From Anderseniella sp963700895 (lineage in GTDB: Bacteria > Pseudomonadota > Alphaproteobacteria > Rhizobiales > Aestuariivirgaceae), in contig CAVOZI010000002.1 of the NCBI GenBank assembly GCA_963700895.1, positions 1-64,000 of the forward strand: a stretch of 64,000 bases of DNA, given 5' to 3'. A model generated the notes under the pieces. The model did no database searches and had not been told where the DNA came from. It saw nothing but the letters and a program-made list of their open reading frames with translations. A program made the position numbers and the translations under genes. Shown here one piece after another: positions 51,150 to 60,856 of this stretch; position 1 is the stretch's first letter; every line of letters begins with the position of its first letter.

Positions 51150-52682
51150 TCACGCCGCTGCGAGAAAGCTGGCAAGCCTCTGGCGATAGCTGATCGCCTC
51201 GGCAACATTGATGCGCGAAACTGTTTCCCGCCCATCCAGATCGGCCAGCGTTCTGGCCAGGCGCAAGATGCGGTGGTAACCGCGCGCCGACAGGTTCAGC
51301 GCCTCGGCCGCGTTACCGAGAAGCACCAGTCCTTGCTCGTCGGGCCGCGCAAGTTCTTCCAGCAAGGCTCCGTCCAGCTGCGCATTTGTGCGCACGCCCG
51401 AAAGACCAAGCGAGGCAAAACGCTCACGCTGGATGCTTCTGGCTGCCGCTACCCTGGCAGCCACTTCCGCGGAGCCTTCAGATGGCGGCGGCAATGTCAG
51501 GTCACTGGCGCGGACGGCGCCAAGTTCGATCTGAATGTCGATGCGGTCAAGCAGCGGCCCGGAAATGCGGGCCTGGTAGTCGGTCGAGCACCGTGGCCCG
51601 CGCCTGCAAACATGTCCCGGTTCTCCCGCCATGCCGCACTTGCACGGGTTCATGGCAGCCACAAGCTGGAAGCGGGCGGGATAGGACACATGATGGTTGG
51701 CTCTGGCTATGACCGCCTCGCCGCTCTCCATGGGTTGACGCAAGGCCTCCAGCGCCCGCGGCTGGAATTCGGGCAGTTCATCGAGGAACAAGACGCCGTT
51801 ATGTGCCAGGACCATCTCTCCGGGCAGAGCGCGATGACCGCCGCCGACCAGGGCGGCCTGCGAGGCGGAGTGATGCGGCGCACGGAAGGGACGCACCGTG
51901 GTCAAACCGCACGAGCGCAACTCACCCGCAACCGAAGCGATGGTCGACACCTCCAGCATCTTTGCTGCATCCATCGGCGGCAGGATCCATGGAAGCCGCG
52001 AGGCCAGCATTGACTTGCCAGCTCCGGGCGGGCCGACCATCAGCAGGTGGTGGCCACCGGCGGCGGCAACCTCCAACGCCCGCTTGGCAGTTTCCTGACC
52101 CTTGACGTCCTTGAGATCCGGCAAGTCGCGCGCCTGGTCTGCGATCTTCGCCCGCGGGCGCGACAAAACCTGCGTGCCCTTCATGTGATTCAGAACCTGG
52201 ACGAGCGAACGAACGGCGAGGATATCCAGGTCGTCCGCAGCCCACGCAGCTTCCGGGCCGCATTCCTCCGGGCAGATGAGGCCAAGGTCCCGGGCATTGG
52301 CCGCCATGGCGGCCGGCAGGACGCCATTGACCGGTTCCACCTTGCCGTCAAGCGACAGTTCGCCCAGCACGACGTAGCGGCTGACAAAATCCATCGGCAG
52401 GAGCCCCATGGCCGCCATCAAGCCGATGGCAATCGGCAGATCATAGTGGCTGCCTTCCTTTGGCAGGTCCGCGGGAGCCAGGTTGACGGTAATGCGCCGG
52501 GCCGGCAGTGCCAGACCGATGGCGGACAATGCTGACCTGACGCGCTCCTTGCTCTCTGCTACTGCCTTGTCTCCAAGGCCGACGATGGAGAATGCAACGA
52601 CGCCGGACGCCATGTGAACCTGGACGTCCACCGGCACCGCCTCCATGCCCTTGAAGGCCACCGTGGCCACTCGCGACACCAT
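51150..52682 (-). CDS. comM: YifB/ComM-family Mg-chelatase-like AAA ATPase
   Basis: Hexameric helicase-like ATPase; in naturally competent bacteria ComM promotes branch migration. 510 residues: N-terminal Lon-like region (VEVQVHMASGVVAFSIVGLGDKAV-type opening), Walker A GPPGAGKSMLASRLP, RAPHHSASQAALVGGG, FLDELPEF, a zinc-like cysteine cluster (NPCKCG, VCRRGPRCS) and a C-terminal domain with LSARGYHRILRLARTLADL. Start ATG 52682. No competence genes are nearby. Confidence 0.92.
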   Translation of the reverse strand: MVSRVATVAFKGMEAVPVDVQVHMASGVVAFSIVGLGDKAVAESKERVRSALSAIGLALPARRITVNLAPADLPKEGSHYDLPIAIGLMAAMGLLPMDFVSRYVVLGELSLDGKVEPVNGVLPAAMAANARDLGLICPEECGPEAAWAADDLDILAVRSLVQVLNHMKGTQVLSRPRAKIADQARDLPDLKDVKGQETAKRALEVAAAGGHHLLMVGPPGAGKSMLASRLPWILPPMDAAKMLEVSTIASVAGELRSCGLTTVRPFRAPHHSASQAALVGGGHRALPGEMVLAHNGVLFLDELPEFQPRALEALRQPMESGEAVIARANHHVSYPARFQLVAAMNPCKCGMAGEPGHVCRRGPRCSTDYQARISGPLLDRIDIQIELGAVRASDLTLPPPSEGSAEVAARVAAARSIQRERFASLGLSGVRTNAQLDGALLEELARPDEQGLVLLGNAAEALNLSARGYHRILRLARTLADLDGRETVSRINVAEAISYRQRLASFLAAA

Positions 52683-52769
52683 GTGCCCGCCTCCTGATCA
52701 TGACTCGGCGTCATCATACAAAAGACTTTCATTAGGTCAAGAACATTAAGAGAACGAGCGTACTCCTCA

Positions 52770-53711
52770 TCAGCCCCGGCGGGCTTCTATCGCGTCCCAG
52801 GTGAGCGATGCGATGTCCGCGCCGCCGAACCGCTTCACCTCGCGGATACCGGTCGGGGAGGTGACGTTGATTTCGGTCATGTAACCGCCAATCACGTCGA
52901 TGCCGACAAAGATCAACCCGCGGCTCCTCAGGTCTGGGCCAATTGCAGCGCAGATTTCCCGCTCGCGATCTGTCAACTCGGTGGGTTCGGGCTTGCCACC
53001 CACGTGCATGTTGGAGCGGGTTTCTCCCACGGCCGGCACCCGGTTGATGGCGCCAACTGCTTCGCCTTCAACAAGGATGATGCGCTTGTCGCCCTTCTTC
53101 ACGTCGGGCAGGTATTTCTGCGCGATGAACGGCTCTCGAAACGACTGGGTGAAAAGCTCCATCAGCGAGGCAAAGTTCTCGTCGCCGTGGGCAAGCCGGA
53201 AAACACCTGCTCCTCCATTGCCATACAGAGGCTTGAGGATGATGTCGCCATGCTCGGCGCGGAACTGGGCCAGCCGTACCGGGTCACGCGAGATGAGCGT
53301 GGGCGGCATGAAATCGGTGTATTGCAGCACATAGAGCTTTTCCGGCGCATTGCGGACCTCTGCCGGATCATTGACCACCAGCGTCTTCGGATGCACTGCT
53401 TCGAGCAGGTGGGTATAGGTGATGTAGTTCATGTCGAACGGCGGGTCCTGGCGCATCAGCACAACGTCGCACCACGCAAGGTCCTGAACCCGTTCACCAG
53501 ACGCCTCGAAGTGCCGCCCAGCCACGTCGGCAACCTTCATGTCGCGACCGGTGGCCGACAGGTTGCCGTCGCGCAAGGCAAGGGTGTCGGGGTGATAGAC
53601 GAACAGCGAATGGCCCCTGCGCTGGGCTTCCAGCATCAGGGCGAATGTCGAATCTCCGCGGATATCGATTCGTTCAATTGGGTCCATCTGGACCGCGACC
53701 TTGAGGGGCAT
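52770..53711 (-). CDS. gshB: Glutathione synthetase
   Basis: ATP-grasp ligase joining glycine to gamma-glutamylcysteine. 313 residues: MDPIERIDIRGDSTFALMLEAQRRGH, MRQDPPFDMNYITYTHLLE, ILKPLYGNGGAGVFRL (ATP loop) and GIDVIGGYMTEINVTSPTG. ATG 53711. It follows yraN by 20 bp, the conserved rsmI-yraN-gshB order. Confidence 0.96.
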   Translation of the reverse strand: MPLKVAVQMDPIERIDIRGDSTFALMLEAQRRGHSLFVYHPDTLALRDGNLSATGRDMKVADVAGRHFEASGERVQDLAWCDVVLMRQDPPFDMNYITYTHLLEAVHPKTLVVNDPAEVRNAPEKLYVLQYTDFMPPTLISRDPVRLAQFRAEHGDIILKPLYGNGGAGVFRLAHGDENFASLMELFTQSFREPFIAQKYLPDVKKGDKRIILVEGEAVGAINRVPAVGETRSNMHVGGKPEPTELTDREREICAAIGPDLRSRGLIFVGIDVIGGYMTEINVTSPTGIREVKRFGGADIASLTWDAIEARRG

Positions 53712-53731
53712 TTGGGCGCAACTCCGGTTAG

Positions 53732-54115
53732 CTACTGATCATCGGCGGCAAAGGCGTTGGGGATGTGCTGCGGCCACTGGTAGGGCGTCACCAGCACGAT
53801 GTCAAAGCGGCAATAGCAGTCAACTGCTTCTGGATTGGCGGCGAGCCAGTAGTGCGCCGCAGCAACGATGCGGCGGCGCTGCCGGGGCGAGACGGAGGCA
53901 AGCGCTTCTTCGGCGGTTGGCCGGGTCTTGACCTCGACGAAGGCAATGGCGCTGCCCCGCCGGATCACCAGGTCGATTTCTCCCGAGGGCGACTTCCACC
54001 TGCGCTCAAGGATACGATAGCCCTTCAGCCGCAGCATCATCGCGGCCCGGGCCTCGGCCAGATGACCGCGACGCTCTGCCTTCTGCCGTTCAGGTGCGGG
54101 CGGTGGTCTGGTCAC
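53732..54115 (-). CDS. YraN family protein (UPF0102)
   Basis: Endonuclease-like protein of unknown role, 127 residues. The fold core is RRGHLAEARAAMMLRLKGYRILERRWKSPSGEIDLVIRRG then FVEVKTRPT, which contains the PD-(D/E)xK-like Glu, Asp and Lys. It starts GTG 54115, overlapping the rsmI stop as GTGA. Confidence 0.9.
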   Translation of the reverse strand: MTRPPPAPERQKAERRGHLAEARAAMMLRLKGYRILERRWKSPSGEIDLVIRRGSAIAFVEVKTRPTAEEALASVSPRQRRRIVAAAHYWLAANPEAVDCYCRFDIVLVTPYQWPQHIPNAFAADDQ

Positions 54116-55014
54116 CGGCCGGTGTCCTTCAGCTTGATGGCAAGCTCGTAGAGTTGAGATCGCGGATGGCCAGATTCGCGGGCCGCGATAGTGGCTGCCT
54201 TGCTGGCCGGGTGCGTTTCAAGCAAAAGGCGCAACATCTGTTCCACGTCCCCCCCGGTTACCCCGGCAGCCACCGAAGAAGGCGGGCCGATCAGCAAGGT
54301 GATCTCGCCTTTCACCCGGTCACGGTCTGCAATGCTGCCAAGCAGCTCCTGCGCGGTTCCGCGCAACACCTCCTGGTGCAGCTTGGTGAGTTCACGCGCC
54401 ACGGCCACTTGCCTGTCAGCCAACACCTGGGCGACATCACCAAGACTGGCGGCAAGGCGCGGGCCGGTCTCGAAAAAGATCAGGGTTGCCCGGACGGCGG
54501 CAAGTTCCTTCAAAGTTGCAATCCGCTGGCCCTGTTTGGCCGGCAGAAAGCCTGCAAACAGGAAGCGGTCGGTCGGCAAGCCAGAAAGCGCCAGCGCGGT
54601 CACCGGTGCCGTCGGGCCGGGGATGACATCGACCGCAATTCCCCGGTCGAGGCAGGCGCGAACAAGCTTGAAGCCCGGATCCGAGACTGCCGGCATCCCC
54701 GCATCCGACACCAGAGCCATTGCTTCACCCGCCTCCAGCCGTTCAAGAATTGCCGGCCGCACCTGTGCAGCGTTGTGGTCGTGGTAAGGCCGCAATCGTG
54801 TGGAAATTGAATACCGCTGCAGCAGGCGGCTGGTCACGCGGGTGTCTTCACACAGCACCGTGCCGGCTGCTGCCAGGGTCGACAAGGCGCGCAATGAAAT
54901 GTCCGCGAGATTGCCCAGCGGGGTAGCCACCACGTGCAGGCCGGCCGCAAGAGCCCGGGCTTCGAAAAGGTGTCCGTTCACGGTATAAGCCGGACCGGCG
55001 GCGTCGCTAGTCAT
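54112..55014 (-). CDS. rsmI: 16S rRNA (cytidine(1402)-2'-O)-methyltransferase RsmI
   Basis: Methylates C1402 in the ribosomal decoding centre. 300 residues with LHVVATPLGNLADISLRAL, LCEDTRVTSRLLQRY, ALVSDAGMPAVSDPGFKLV and PGPTAPVTALALSGLPTDRFLFAGFLP. ATG 55014 with only a weak ribosome site. Divergent from the lppC-like gene and leading yraN-gshB-comM. Confidence 0.95.
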   Translation of the reverse strand: MTSDAAGPAYTVNGHLFEARALAAGLHVVATPLGNLADISLRALSTLAAAGTVLCEDTRVTSRLLQRYSISTRLRPYHDHNAAQVRPAILERLEAGEAMALVSDAGMPAVSDPGFKLVRACLDRGIAVDVIPGPTAPVTALALSGLPTDRFLFAGFLPAKQGQRIATLKELAAVRATLIFFETGPRLAASLGDVAQVLADRQVAVARELTKLHQEVLRGTAQELLGSIADRDRVKGEITLLIGPPSSVAAGVTGGDVEQMLRLLLETHPASKAATIAARESGHPRSQLYELAIKLKDTGR

Positions 55015-55130
55015 TGCATTTTACTTTGCGGAGCGTTTGAAACACGGTGCGAATGCAGTTAAAGGAGGCACAAGGGAACTCTCGTGATGCGGAGCTGGTG
55101 CATTCCGCGTCACGTAAAGACGGGGGCATC

Positions 55131-56358
55131 ATGGACGTCAAAAAAATGCCGCGCAACCTGGTCGCACTGGTGTGCCGGAGTCTGGCGATGGTCTGTCTTG
55201 CTGTGATGCTGCAAGCCTGTTCGACCGGCGGCGTCAACATGGGCAGCCTGTTCAGCGACGACAAGTCCGATGCTGGCACCCAGGCCCAGCAACAGCCACA
55301 GCCAGGGCAGCCTCCGGCCAGTAGCGGTCCGGTCAAGGTCGCGCTGCTGCTTCCGCTGTCGGCCCCGGGACAAACTGCGGTTATCGGCAAGGCCTTGAAG
55401 AACGCCGCCGAAGCTGCGCTGCTGGATGCCGGCAGCCAAGGCATCCAGCTGGTTACCAAGGACACATTCGGTAATGCAGACGGTGCACGGACCGCTGCCA
55501 ATGCTGCGCTGAACGACGGGGCAACACTCATTCTCGGCCCGCTGTTGTCTTCGGAAGTGCAAGCCATCGCTCCCATCGCGCGCCAGCGCGGCGTTCCCAT
55601 CATCGCCTTTTCGTCGGTGGCCAGCGTGGCGGGCAACGGCGTCTACCTGATGAGCTTCCTGCCAAGCGAGGAGGTGTCCAACCTGATCCGCTACGCAAGT
55701 CAGCAAGGCATCCGCAACGTTGCCGCGATGGTGCCGCAGAACGCCTACGGTAGCGCCGCCGAGCAGGCCTTGAGTGAAGCGGCCGGCCGGAACGGCGTGC
55801 AGATCGTCGCAATGGACCGGTATCCGCGCAATGCGGGCGCTGCAACGAACGATCAGCCAGGCCGTGGCCGGCAAGGTTTCCAACCCGACAAACGGCATTC
55901 AGGGGCTGTTCCTGCCGGAAGGCGGCGAGATGCTGGCTGCAGTGGCGAACGGCCTGTCCAACGCGGGGCTGGTGGCCGGCCGCGTCAGGATGCTCGGAAC
56001 AGGGCTATTGGATGAACGCTCCACCTCGTCAATCGCGCTGATGAACGGCGGCTGGTATGCCGGTGTGTCACCGGCGCTGGTCGAACGCTTCGATGCACGC
56101 TACCGCCAGACGTACGGCAATTCTCCGCCGCGTATCGCAAGCCTGGCTTATGACGCCGTCAGCCTGGCGGTCATCGCCGGACGTAACGCACCGGGCGGCC
56201 GCATCAGTGCGTCGGCGATCACCAATCCTGAAGGCTACCGGGGCGTGAACGGCCTGTTCCGGTTTCGCCAGTCCGGCCTGATCGAACGCGGACTGTCCAT
56301 CCTGGAAGTTACGCCGACAGGTCCCCGCGAAGTATCGCCGGCGCCGCAGCGGTTCTAG
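55131..56358 (+). CDS. LppC-like lipoprotein (PBP activator, periplasmic binding fold), one frameshift
   Basis: Likely outer-membrane lipoprotein activator of penicillin-binding proteins. A signal peptide ends in the lipobox LQAC, Cys30, followed by a Gln/Pro-rich linker and a Peripla_BP_6-type domain (VKVALLLPLSAPGQTAVIGKALKNAAEAAL, LGPLLSSEVQAIAPIARQRGVPIIAFSS, PPRIASLAYDAVSLAVIA). One extra base near 55843 breaks the frame after about 240 residues; correction gives about 408. Start ATG 55131 is chosen because the signal peptide begins there and GGGGG lies upstream. Stops 3 bp from convergent hemW. Confidence 0.85.
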
Positions 56359-56361
56359 CAT

Positions 56362-57543
56362 TCAGACACGGGGCAATGCCTTCAAGGCGATTTGCTCGAT
56401 AACGGCGTTGAGGACCTGACGGCCCCGGGCAGTGGCAACCAGCCGTTCGCGACTTTGCCCGCCGCGCACGAGGAACCCGCCCGTCTCGAGGTCTGCAACC
56501 GCGTCAAGGTCGAGGCGGCCTCCCGCCAACCTTTCCAGCTTTGCAACGGAAACGCCCTCGTTGGTGCGCATCCCCATCAACAGGCATTCAACGGCTGCCT
56601 CGCCACGCGCGATCGCCTCGTCGGCAACGATGCCGTTGCCTTGCGAGCGCACCATCGACGCCCATGTTTCGGGATGCCGTTCGGTGACGACGGCCCGGCG
56701 CACGCCGTTTTCGTCGACAAGGCGGGCATGGGCACCCGGTCCAACGCCGGCATACTCGCCGTAACGCCAGTAGAGCAGGTTGTGGCGGCATTCATTGTCA
56801 GCCACGGCGTGGTTTGAGACTTCGTAAGCCGGAAGACCGGCGGCAGCAGTCATCTCCTGGGTGATCTCGTACAGAACCGCACCCGTGTCCTCATCCGGCA
56901 CCGTCAACGACCCTGCGGAGTGCAGGTCATGAAAAGCGGTCCCCGGCTCGATGGTCAGCTGGTAAAGCGACATGTGCCCGTCCTGTTCGGCAAGGGCATG
57001 GCGCAACTCTTCTCGCCACGCCTGCGGCGTTTGGCCGGACCTTGCATAGATCAGGTCGAAAGACGTGCGCGCGAACACCTGGCGGGCCAGAGCAAAGGCC
57101 GCCAATGCTTCTTCCACGGAATGCTGGCGCCCAAGCGCCTTGAGGTCGGCGTCGTTCAATGCCTGTACCCCGACCGATACCCGGTTGACGCCCGCAGCAC
57201 GGTAGCCGCGGAAATTCGATGCTTCGACGCTGGTCGGGTTGGCTTCGAGCGTGATTTCGATGTCTGGTTCACAGGCCCATAATCCAGCCACCTTGTCGAT
57301 CACGGCAGCAACGGCGGCCGGCGGCATCAGAGACGGCGTACCGCCGCCAAAGAAGATGCTGGTCACACGACGGCCCGGCGTGTGCGCAGCAAACCATTCG
57401 AGTTCGCGCACCAGTCCGTCTGCGAAGCTGGCGGCATCAATGCCGTGGTGGCGAACATGGGAATTGAAATCGCAGTAGGGGCACTTGGCCTTGCAGAACG
57501 GCCAATGCACGTAAACACCGAATTCTCTGTCTCCGGTCTGCAT
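56362..57543 (-). CDS. hemW: Radical SAM heme chaperone HemW
   Basis: Coproporphyrinogen-oxidase-like protein that binds and delivers heme; earlier often called HemN. 393 residues. The radical-SAM cysteines are C17, C21 and C24 (WPFCKAKCPYCDFN). It lacks the fourth cysteine position that follows directly in true HemN (Phe instead), which supports HemW. Downstream of rdgB by 9 bp. Confidence 0.92.
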   Translation of the reverse strand: MQTGDREFGVYVHWPFCKAKCPYCDFNSHVRHHGIDAASFADGLVRELEWFAAHTPGRRVTSIFFGGGTPSLMPPAAVAAVIDKVAGLWACEPDIEITLEANPTSVEASNFRGYRAAGVNRVSVGVQALNDADLKALGRQHSVEEALAAFALARQVFARTSFDLIYARSGQTPQAWREELRHALAEQDGHMSLYQLTIEPGTAFHDLHSAGSLTVPDEDTGAVLYEITQEMTAAAGLPAYEVSNHAVADNECRHNLLYWRYGEYAGVGPGAHARLVDENGVRRAVVTERHPETWASMVRSQGNGIVADEAIARGEAAVECLLMGMRTNEGVSVAKLERLAGGRLDLDAVADLETGGFLVRGGQSRERLVATARGRQVLNAVIEQIALKALPRV

Positions 57544-57552
57544 GTTGACTGC

Positions 57553-58173
57553 CTAGCTGGCAGGGCCTTTCAGCGCCGCCACCAGTTGCTCGAAGGCGCG
57601 GGCGCGATGCGACATGGCGTGCTTGTCAGCCGGGTCCATCTCGCCGAACGTGATGCCGTGGCCTTCAGGCTGGAACACGGGATCGTAGCCGAAACCCTTG
57701 TCGCCGCGAGGCGGCCAGACAAGCACGCCATGAACCTCGCCGCGATAGACTTGCGACGGGTGGCCGGGGATGGCAAGGCACAGCGCACAAACGAAGTGCG
57801 CCTTGCGCTGGTCCGGCGATAGGGCGTAGCGGTCGCGCAACTCGTGCTCGACCTTCTGCATGGCTTTCATGAAGTCCTTGTCCGCTCCGGCCCAACGCGC
57901 TGAGTAGATTCCGGGGGCGCCGCCAAGGGCATCAACGCAAAGGCCTGAATCATCGGAAAGCGCAGCGAGACCAGACGCTGCAGTGGCGGCTTCGGCTTTC
58001 AGCCGCGCATTGCCTTCAAACGTATCCTCGGTCTCTTCCGGCTCGGGCAAGCCGAGCGTTCCGGCCGAGATCGCCTCGATGCCAAGCGGACGCAGCAGGT
58101 CGCCGATCTCACGGACCTTGCCCGGGTTGTGGCTTGCAACAACAAGCTTGTTGTCTGGCAGCTCGATTGTCAT
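57553..58173 (-). CDS. rdgB: XTP/dITP diphosphatase (RdgB)
   Basis: House-cleaning pyrophosphatase for deaminated purine nucleotides, 206 residues. VVASHNPGKVREI, the SDDSGLCVDALGGAPGIYSARWAG signature and GFGYDPVF are clear. The ATG 58173 overlaps the rph stop by one base (TGATG). Confidence 0.96.
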   Translation of the reverse strand: MTIELPDNKLVVASHNPGKVREIGDLLRPLGIEAISAGTLGLPEPEETEDTFEGNARLKAEAATAASGLAALSDDSGLCVDALGGAPGIYSARWAGADKDFMKAMQKVEHELRDRYALSPDQRKAHFVCALCLAIPGHPSQVYRGEVHGVLVWPPRGDKGFGYDPVFQPEGHGITFGEMDPADKHAMSHRARAFEQLVAALKGPAS

Positions 58174-58886
58174 CAGCTGACGGCGGCCTTCTGAAGGGCA
58201 ACGAGTTCACTAATGCCTGCCTTGGCAAGACCCAGCAACTGGAACAGTTCCTGTTCGCTGAACGGTGTGCCTTCGGCTGTGCCCTGTACCTCCACAAGCC
58301 CACCTGATCCGGTCATCACGAAGTTGGCGTCCGTCTCGGCGGCCGAGTCTTCATCATAATCGAGATCGGCTACGGCAACCCCTTCGTAGATACCGCAGGA
58401 CAGGGCCGCCACGTGATCGACGAGCGGGGTCTCCGCCAGCGAGCCATCGGCCAGCAGCTTTGCGATGCAATCGTGCAAGGCAACCCAGGCGCCAGTGATC
58501 GAAGCAGTGCGGGTGCCGCCGTCCGCCTGGATGACGTCGCAATCGACAGTAATCTGGCGTTCTCCCAACTTCTCCATATCCACGACAGCGCGCAAGCTGC
58601 GGCCAATCAACCGCTGGATTTCAAGGGTCCGGCCAGACTGCTTGCCCGCGCTGGCTTCACGCCGCATGCGCGAGCCCGTGGAACGCGGCAGCATGCCGTA
58701 CTCAGCCGTAACCCATCCCTTGCCACCGCCACGCAGCCACGGCGGCACCCGGTCTTCCAGGCTGGCGGTGCACAGTACATGGGTGTGGCCGAACTTCACC
58801 AGGCACGAGCCTTCGGCATGCATCGATACATTGCGCTCCAGGGTCACCTGGCGCATTTCATCCGGCTTGCGGCCCGAAGGTCTCAT
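58173..58886 (-). CDS. rph: Ribonuclease PH
   Basis: Phosphorolytic 3' exoribonuclease for tRNA maturation, 237 residues. MRPSGRKPDEMRQVTLERNV, GWVTAEYGMLPRSTGSR and TASITGAWVALHDC are typical. I use ATG 58886; the frame is open upstream to 58982 but those residues are not family-like. Divergent from hrcA; rph-hrcA-grpE adjacency is conserved in alphaproteobacteria. Confidence 0.96.
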   Translation of the reverse strand: MRPSGRKPDEMRQVTLERNVSMHAEGSCLVKFGHTHVLCTASLEDRVPPWLRGGGKGWVTAEYGMLPRSTGSRMRREASAGKQSGRTLEIQRLIGRSLRAVVDMEKLGERQITVDCDVIQADGGTRTASITGAWVALHDCIAKLLADGSLAETPLVDHVAALSCGIYEGVAVADLDYDEDSAAETDANFVMTGSGGLVEVQGTAEGTPFSEQELFQLLGLAKAGISELVALQKAAVS

Positions 58887-58982
58887 GTGTGATCCAGCTC
58901 CAATTACAACGACAACTGCTAAACTGATAAGAAGCGTGGTGTAGCTGCCACGGCACAGAAGCGCAATCAGCGCGCGAGACAA

Positions 58983-59011
58983 TTGACGGTGCCAATGGCC
59001 GCATCTAGATT
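58983..59011 (+). promoter_or_regulatory. Sigma-70-type promoter of hrcA
   Basis: TTGACG (58983-58988), 17 bp, then TAGATT (59006-59011). It lies about 31 bp before the hrcA ATG. No CIRCE dyad is visible near it. Confidence 0.55.
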
Positions 59012-59041
59012 CATTGTATCCAACCGTTTCGATGAGGACCC

Positions 59042-60115
59042 ATGAAAGCGATTGATGATCGCCTTACCGAATTGTCCGTCCTGGACAAGCGTTCGCGCGA
59101 CATTTTTCGCCGGCTTGTCGAGACATTCCTGGAAACCGGTGGGCCCGTCGGCTCGCGCACCATCTCGCGCAACCTCCCAATCGGGCTGTCACCAGCTTCG
59201 ATCCGCAACATCATGTCGGACCTGGAGCAGGCGGGACTGATCTATGCGCCGCACACGAGCGCCGGCCGCCTTCCAACCGAAACGGGCTTGCGCTTCTTTG
59301 TCGATGCACTGATGGAAGTGGGCCGCCTGTTGCCGGAAGAACGTGCGCAGATCGATGCGCAGATCGCCGGTCTCAACCGCGAGAAGACCACCGACGACAT
59401 CCTTGCCGATGCAACAAACCTGCTGTCAGGCCTGTCGAGTTGTGCGGGGCTGGTGCTGACATCGAAGATCAATGTCCGGCTCCGGCACATAGAGTTCGTC
59501 AGCATCAATCCGTCCAAGGCGCTGGTGATCATGGTCAGCGAGGATGGCAGTGTCGAAAACCGGACGTTCGAGATTCCCCGCGGATTGCCGCCATCAACGC
59601 TCACAGAAGTCAGCAATTTCCTGAACAGCCGGTGCCAGGGACTGACCCTTGCAGAACTGCGCGAACGGCTTTCCAGCCATGTCGACGAAATGACACGGGA
59701 ACTGGATTCGCTGGCCACGCGCGTCATCGAGGCCGGCCTTGCAGCCTGGTCTGACGATGACGGGGAAGGGAAGCGATCCCTGATTGTTCGCGGGCGATCC
59801 AACCTGATCGACGACAACGCCCACGCCGATGACATCGTACGCATCCGCAAGCTGTTCGATGATCTGGAAAACCAGAAAGACGTGATGAACCTGCTGGGCC
59901 TTGCCGAGACTGGCGAAGGTGTGCGCATCTTCATAGGCGCCGAGACCAAACTCTTTTCGCTGTCCGGCTCCTCGCTTGTGGTTGCGCCTTACAGCGATGC
60001 GAAGAACAATGTCGTGGGAGTGCTTGGAGTGGTCGGACCAACACGGCTGAACTATTCACGCATCGTACCCATGGTGGACTATACGGCGCAGGCCATCGGC
60101 CGCCTCATCTCTTGA
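59042..60115 (+). CDS. hrcA: Heat-inducible transcription repressor HrcA
   Basis: Represses groESL-type genes by binding CIRCE elements. 357 residues: winged helix with RDIFRRLVETFLETGGPVGSRTISRNL and SPASIRNIMSDLEQAGLIYAPHTSAGRLPTETGLRFFVD, then a GAF-like domain. ATG 59042 has GAGGA upstream. It precedes grpE by 72 bp. No CIRCE element occurs within this window as far as I can see, so targets are probably elsewhere. Confidence 0.96.
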   Translation: MKAIDDRLTELSVLDKRSRDIFRRLVETFLETGGPVGSRTISRNLPIGLSPASIRNIMSDLEQAGLIYAPHTSAGRLPTETGLRFFVDALMEVGRLLPEERAQIDAQIAGLNREKTTDDILADATNLLSGLSSCAGLVLTSKINVRLRHIEFVSINPSKALVIMVSEDGSVENRTFEIPRGLPPSTLTEVSNFLNSRCQGLTLAELRERLSSHVDEMTRELDSLATRVIEAGLAAWSDDDGEGKRSLIVRGRSNLIDDNAHADDIVRIRKLFDDLENQKDVMNLLGLAETGEGVRIFIGAETKLFSLSGSSLVVAPYSDAKNNVVGVLGVVGPTRLNYSRIVPMVDYTAQAIGRLIS

Positions 60116-60187
60116 TATTTCGGTGCGAAACGATGATATCCGGGACACCATCCATTATTGTGACCCTATAAATCGGACGCGGGACTG

Positions 60188-60856
60188 ATGACCGAAAACA
60201 AGCGCGACTCTGAAAACCAGCACGCCGAAGCCGTGGAAGAACTCCAGCAGGCGGCAAACGCATCGGCCGGGGGGAGCGATGCAGCAGGTCTTGCCGGCGA
60301 GCCGCAAGCAGAAGCTGGAAGCGATCCAATCCAGGAATTACGGGAGGAGAACGCCATTCTGAAAGACCGCATATTGCGGGCAATGGCGGAAACCGAAAAC
60401 CTGCGCAAGCGGGCGGAGCGCGAAAAGGCTGAAGCCACGCTGTATGCGGCCACCAATTTTGCCCGTGACCTGTTGTCGGTCAGCGACAGCCTTTCGAAGG
60501 CGCTGGAGATGATGGGCGACGAGGCTCGGGAAAAGGCTGACGAAGCCACCCGCAATCTGGTTGCGGGCATCGAACTGACGCGGCGCGAATTGCTGAACTC
60601 CTTCCAGAAGCACGGCATCCACGAAGTGAACCCGCAGGATGAGAAGTTCGATCCGAATTTCCATCAGGCGATGTTCGAGGTACCGGGCACAGGCAAGCCG
60701 AACGGAACTGTCGTGCAGGTCGTGCAGACCGGCTACAAGATTGGTGAACGGCTGCTTCGCCCGGCCTTGGTGGGCGTGGCCAAGGACTTCAGGCGAATCC
60801 AGGTCCTGATCAGGCGGTACAGCAGCATCAAGGACAATCCACCCGCCTCAGGGTGA
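60188..60856 (+). CDS. grpE: Nucleotide exchange factor GrpE
   Basis: Co-chaperone releasing ADP from DnaK. 222 residues: acidic N-terminal tail, long coiled coil (about 45-110, ELREENAILKDRILRAMAETENLRKRAEREK) and beta domain with VNPQDEKFDPNFHQAM and VVQVVQTGYKIGERLLRPALVGVAK. The usual GVAKG ending instead continues DFRRIQVLIRRYSS for about 25 residues and overlaps the end of convergent alkB by 29 bp; a missed base near 60780 is possible. Confidence 0.93.
   Translation: MTENKRDSENQHAEAVEELQQAANASAGGSDAAGLAGEPQAEAGSDPIQELREENAILKDRILRAMAETENLRKRAEREKAEATLYAATNFARDLLSVSDSLSKALEMMGDEAREKADEATRNLVAGIELTRRELLNSFQKHGIHEVNPQDEKFDPNFHQAMFEVPGTGKPNGTVVQVVQTGYKIGERLLRPALVGVAKDFRRIQVLIRRYSSIKDNPPASG

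Noticed and set aside
58887..58982. Hydrophobic N-terminal extension of RNase PH.
   Set aside because: RNase PH is cytosolic and starts MRPSGR; the extension is upstream sequence that happens to be open.
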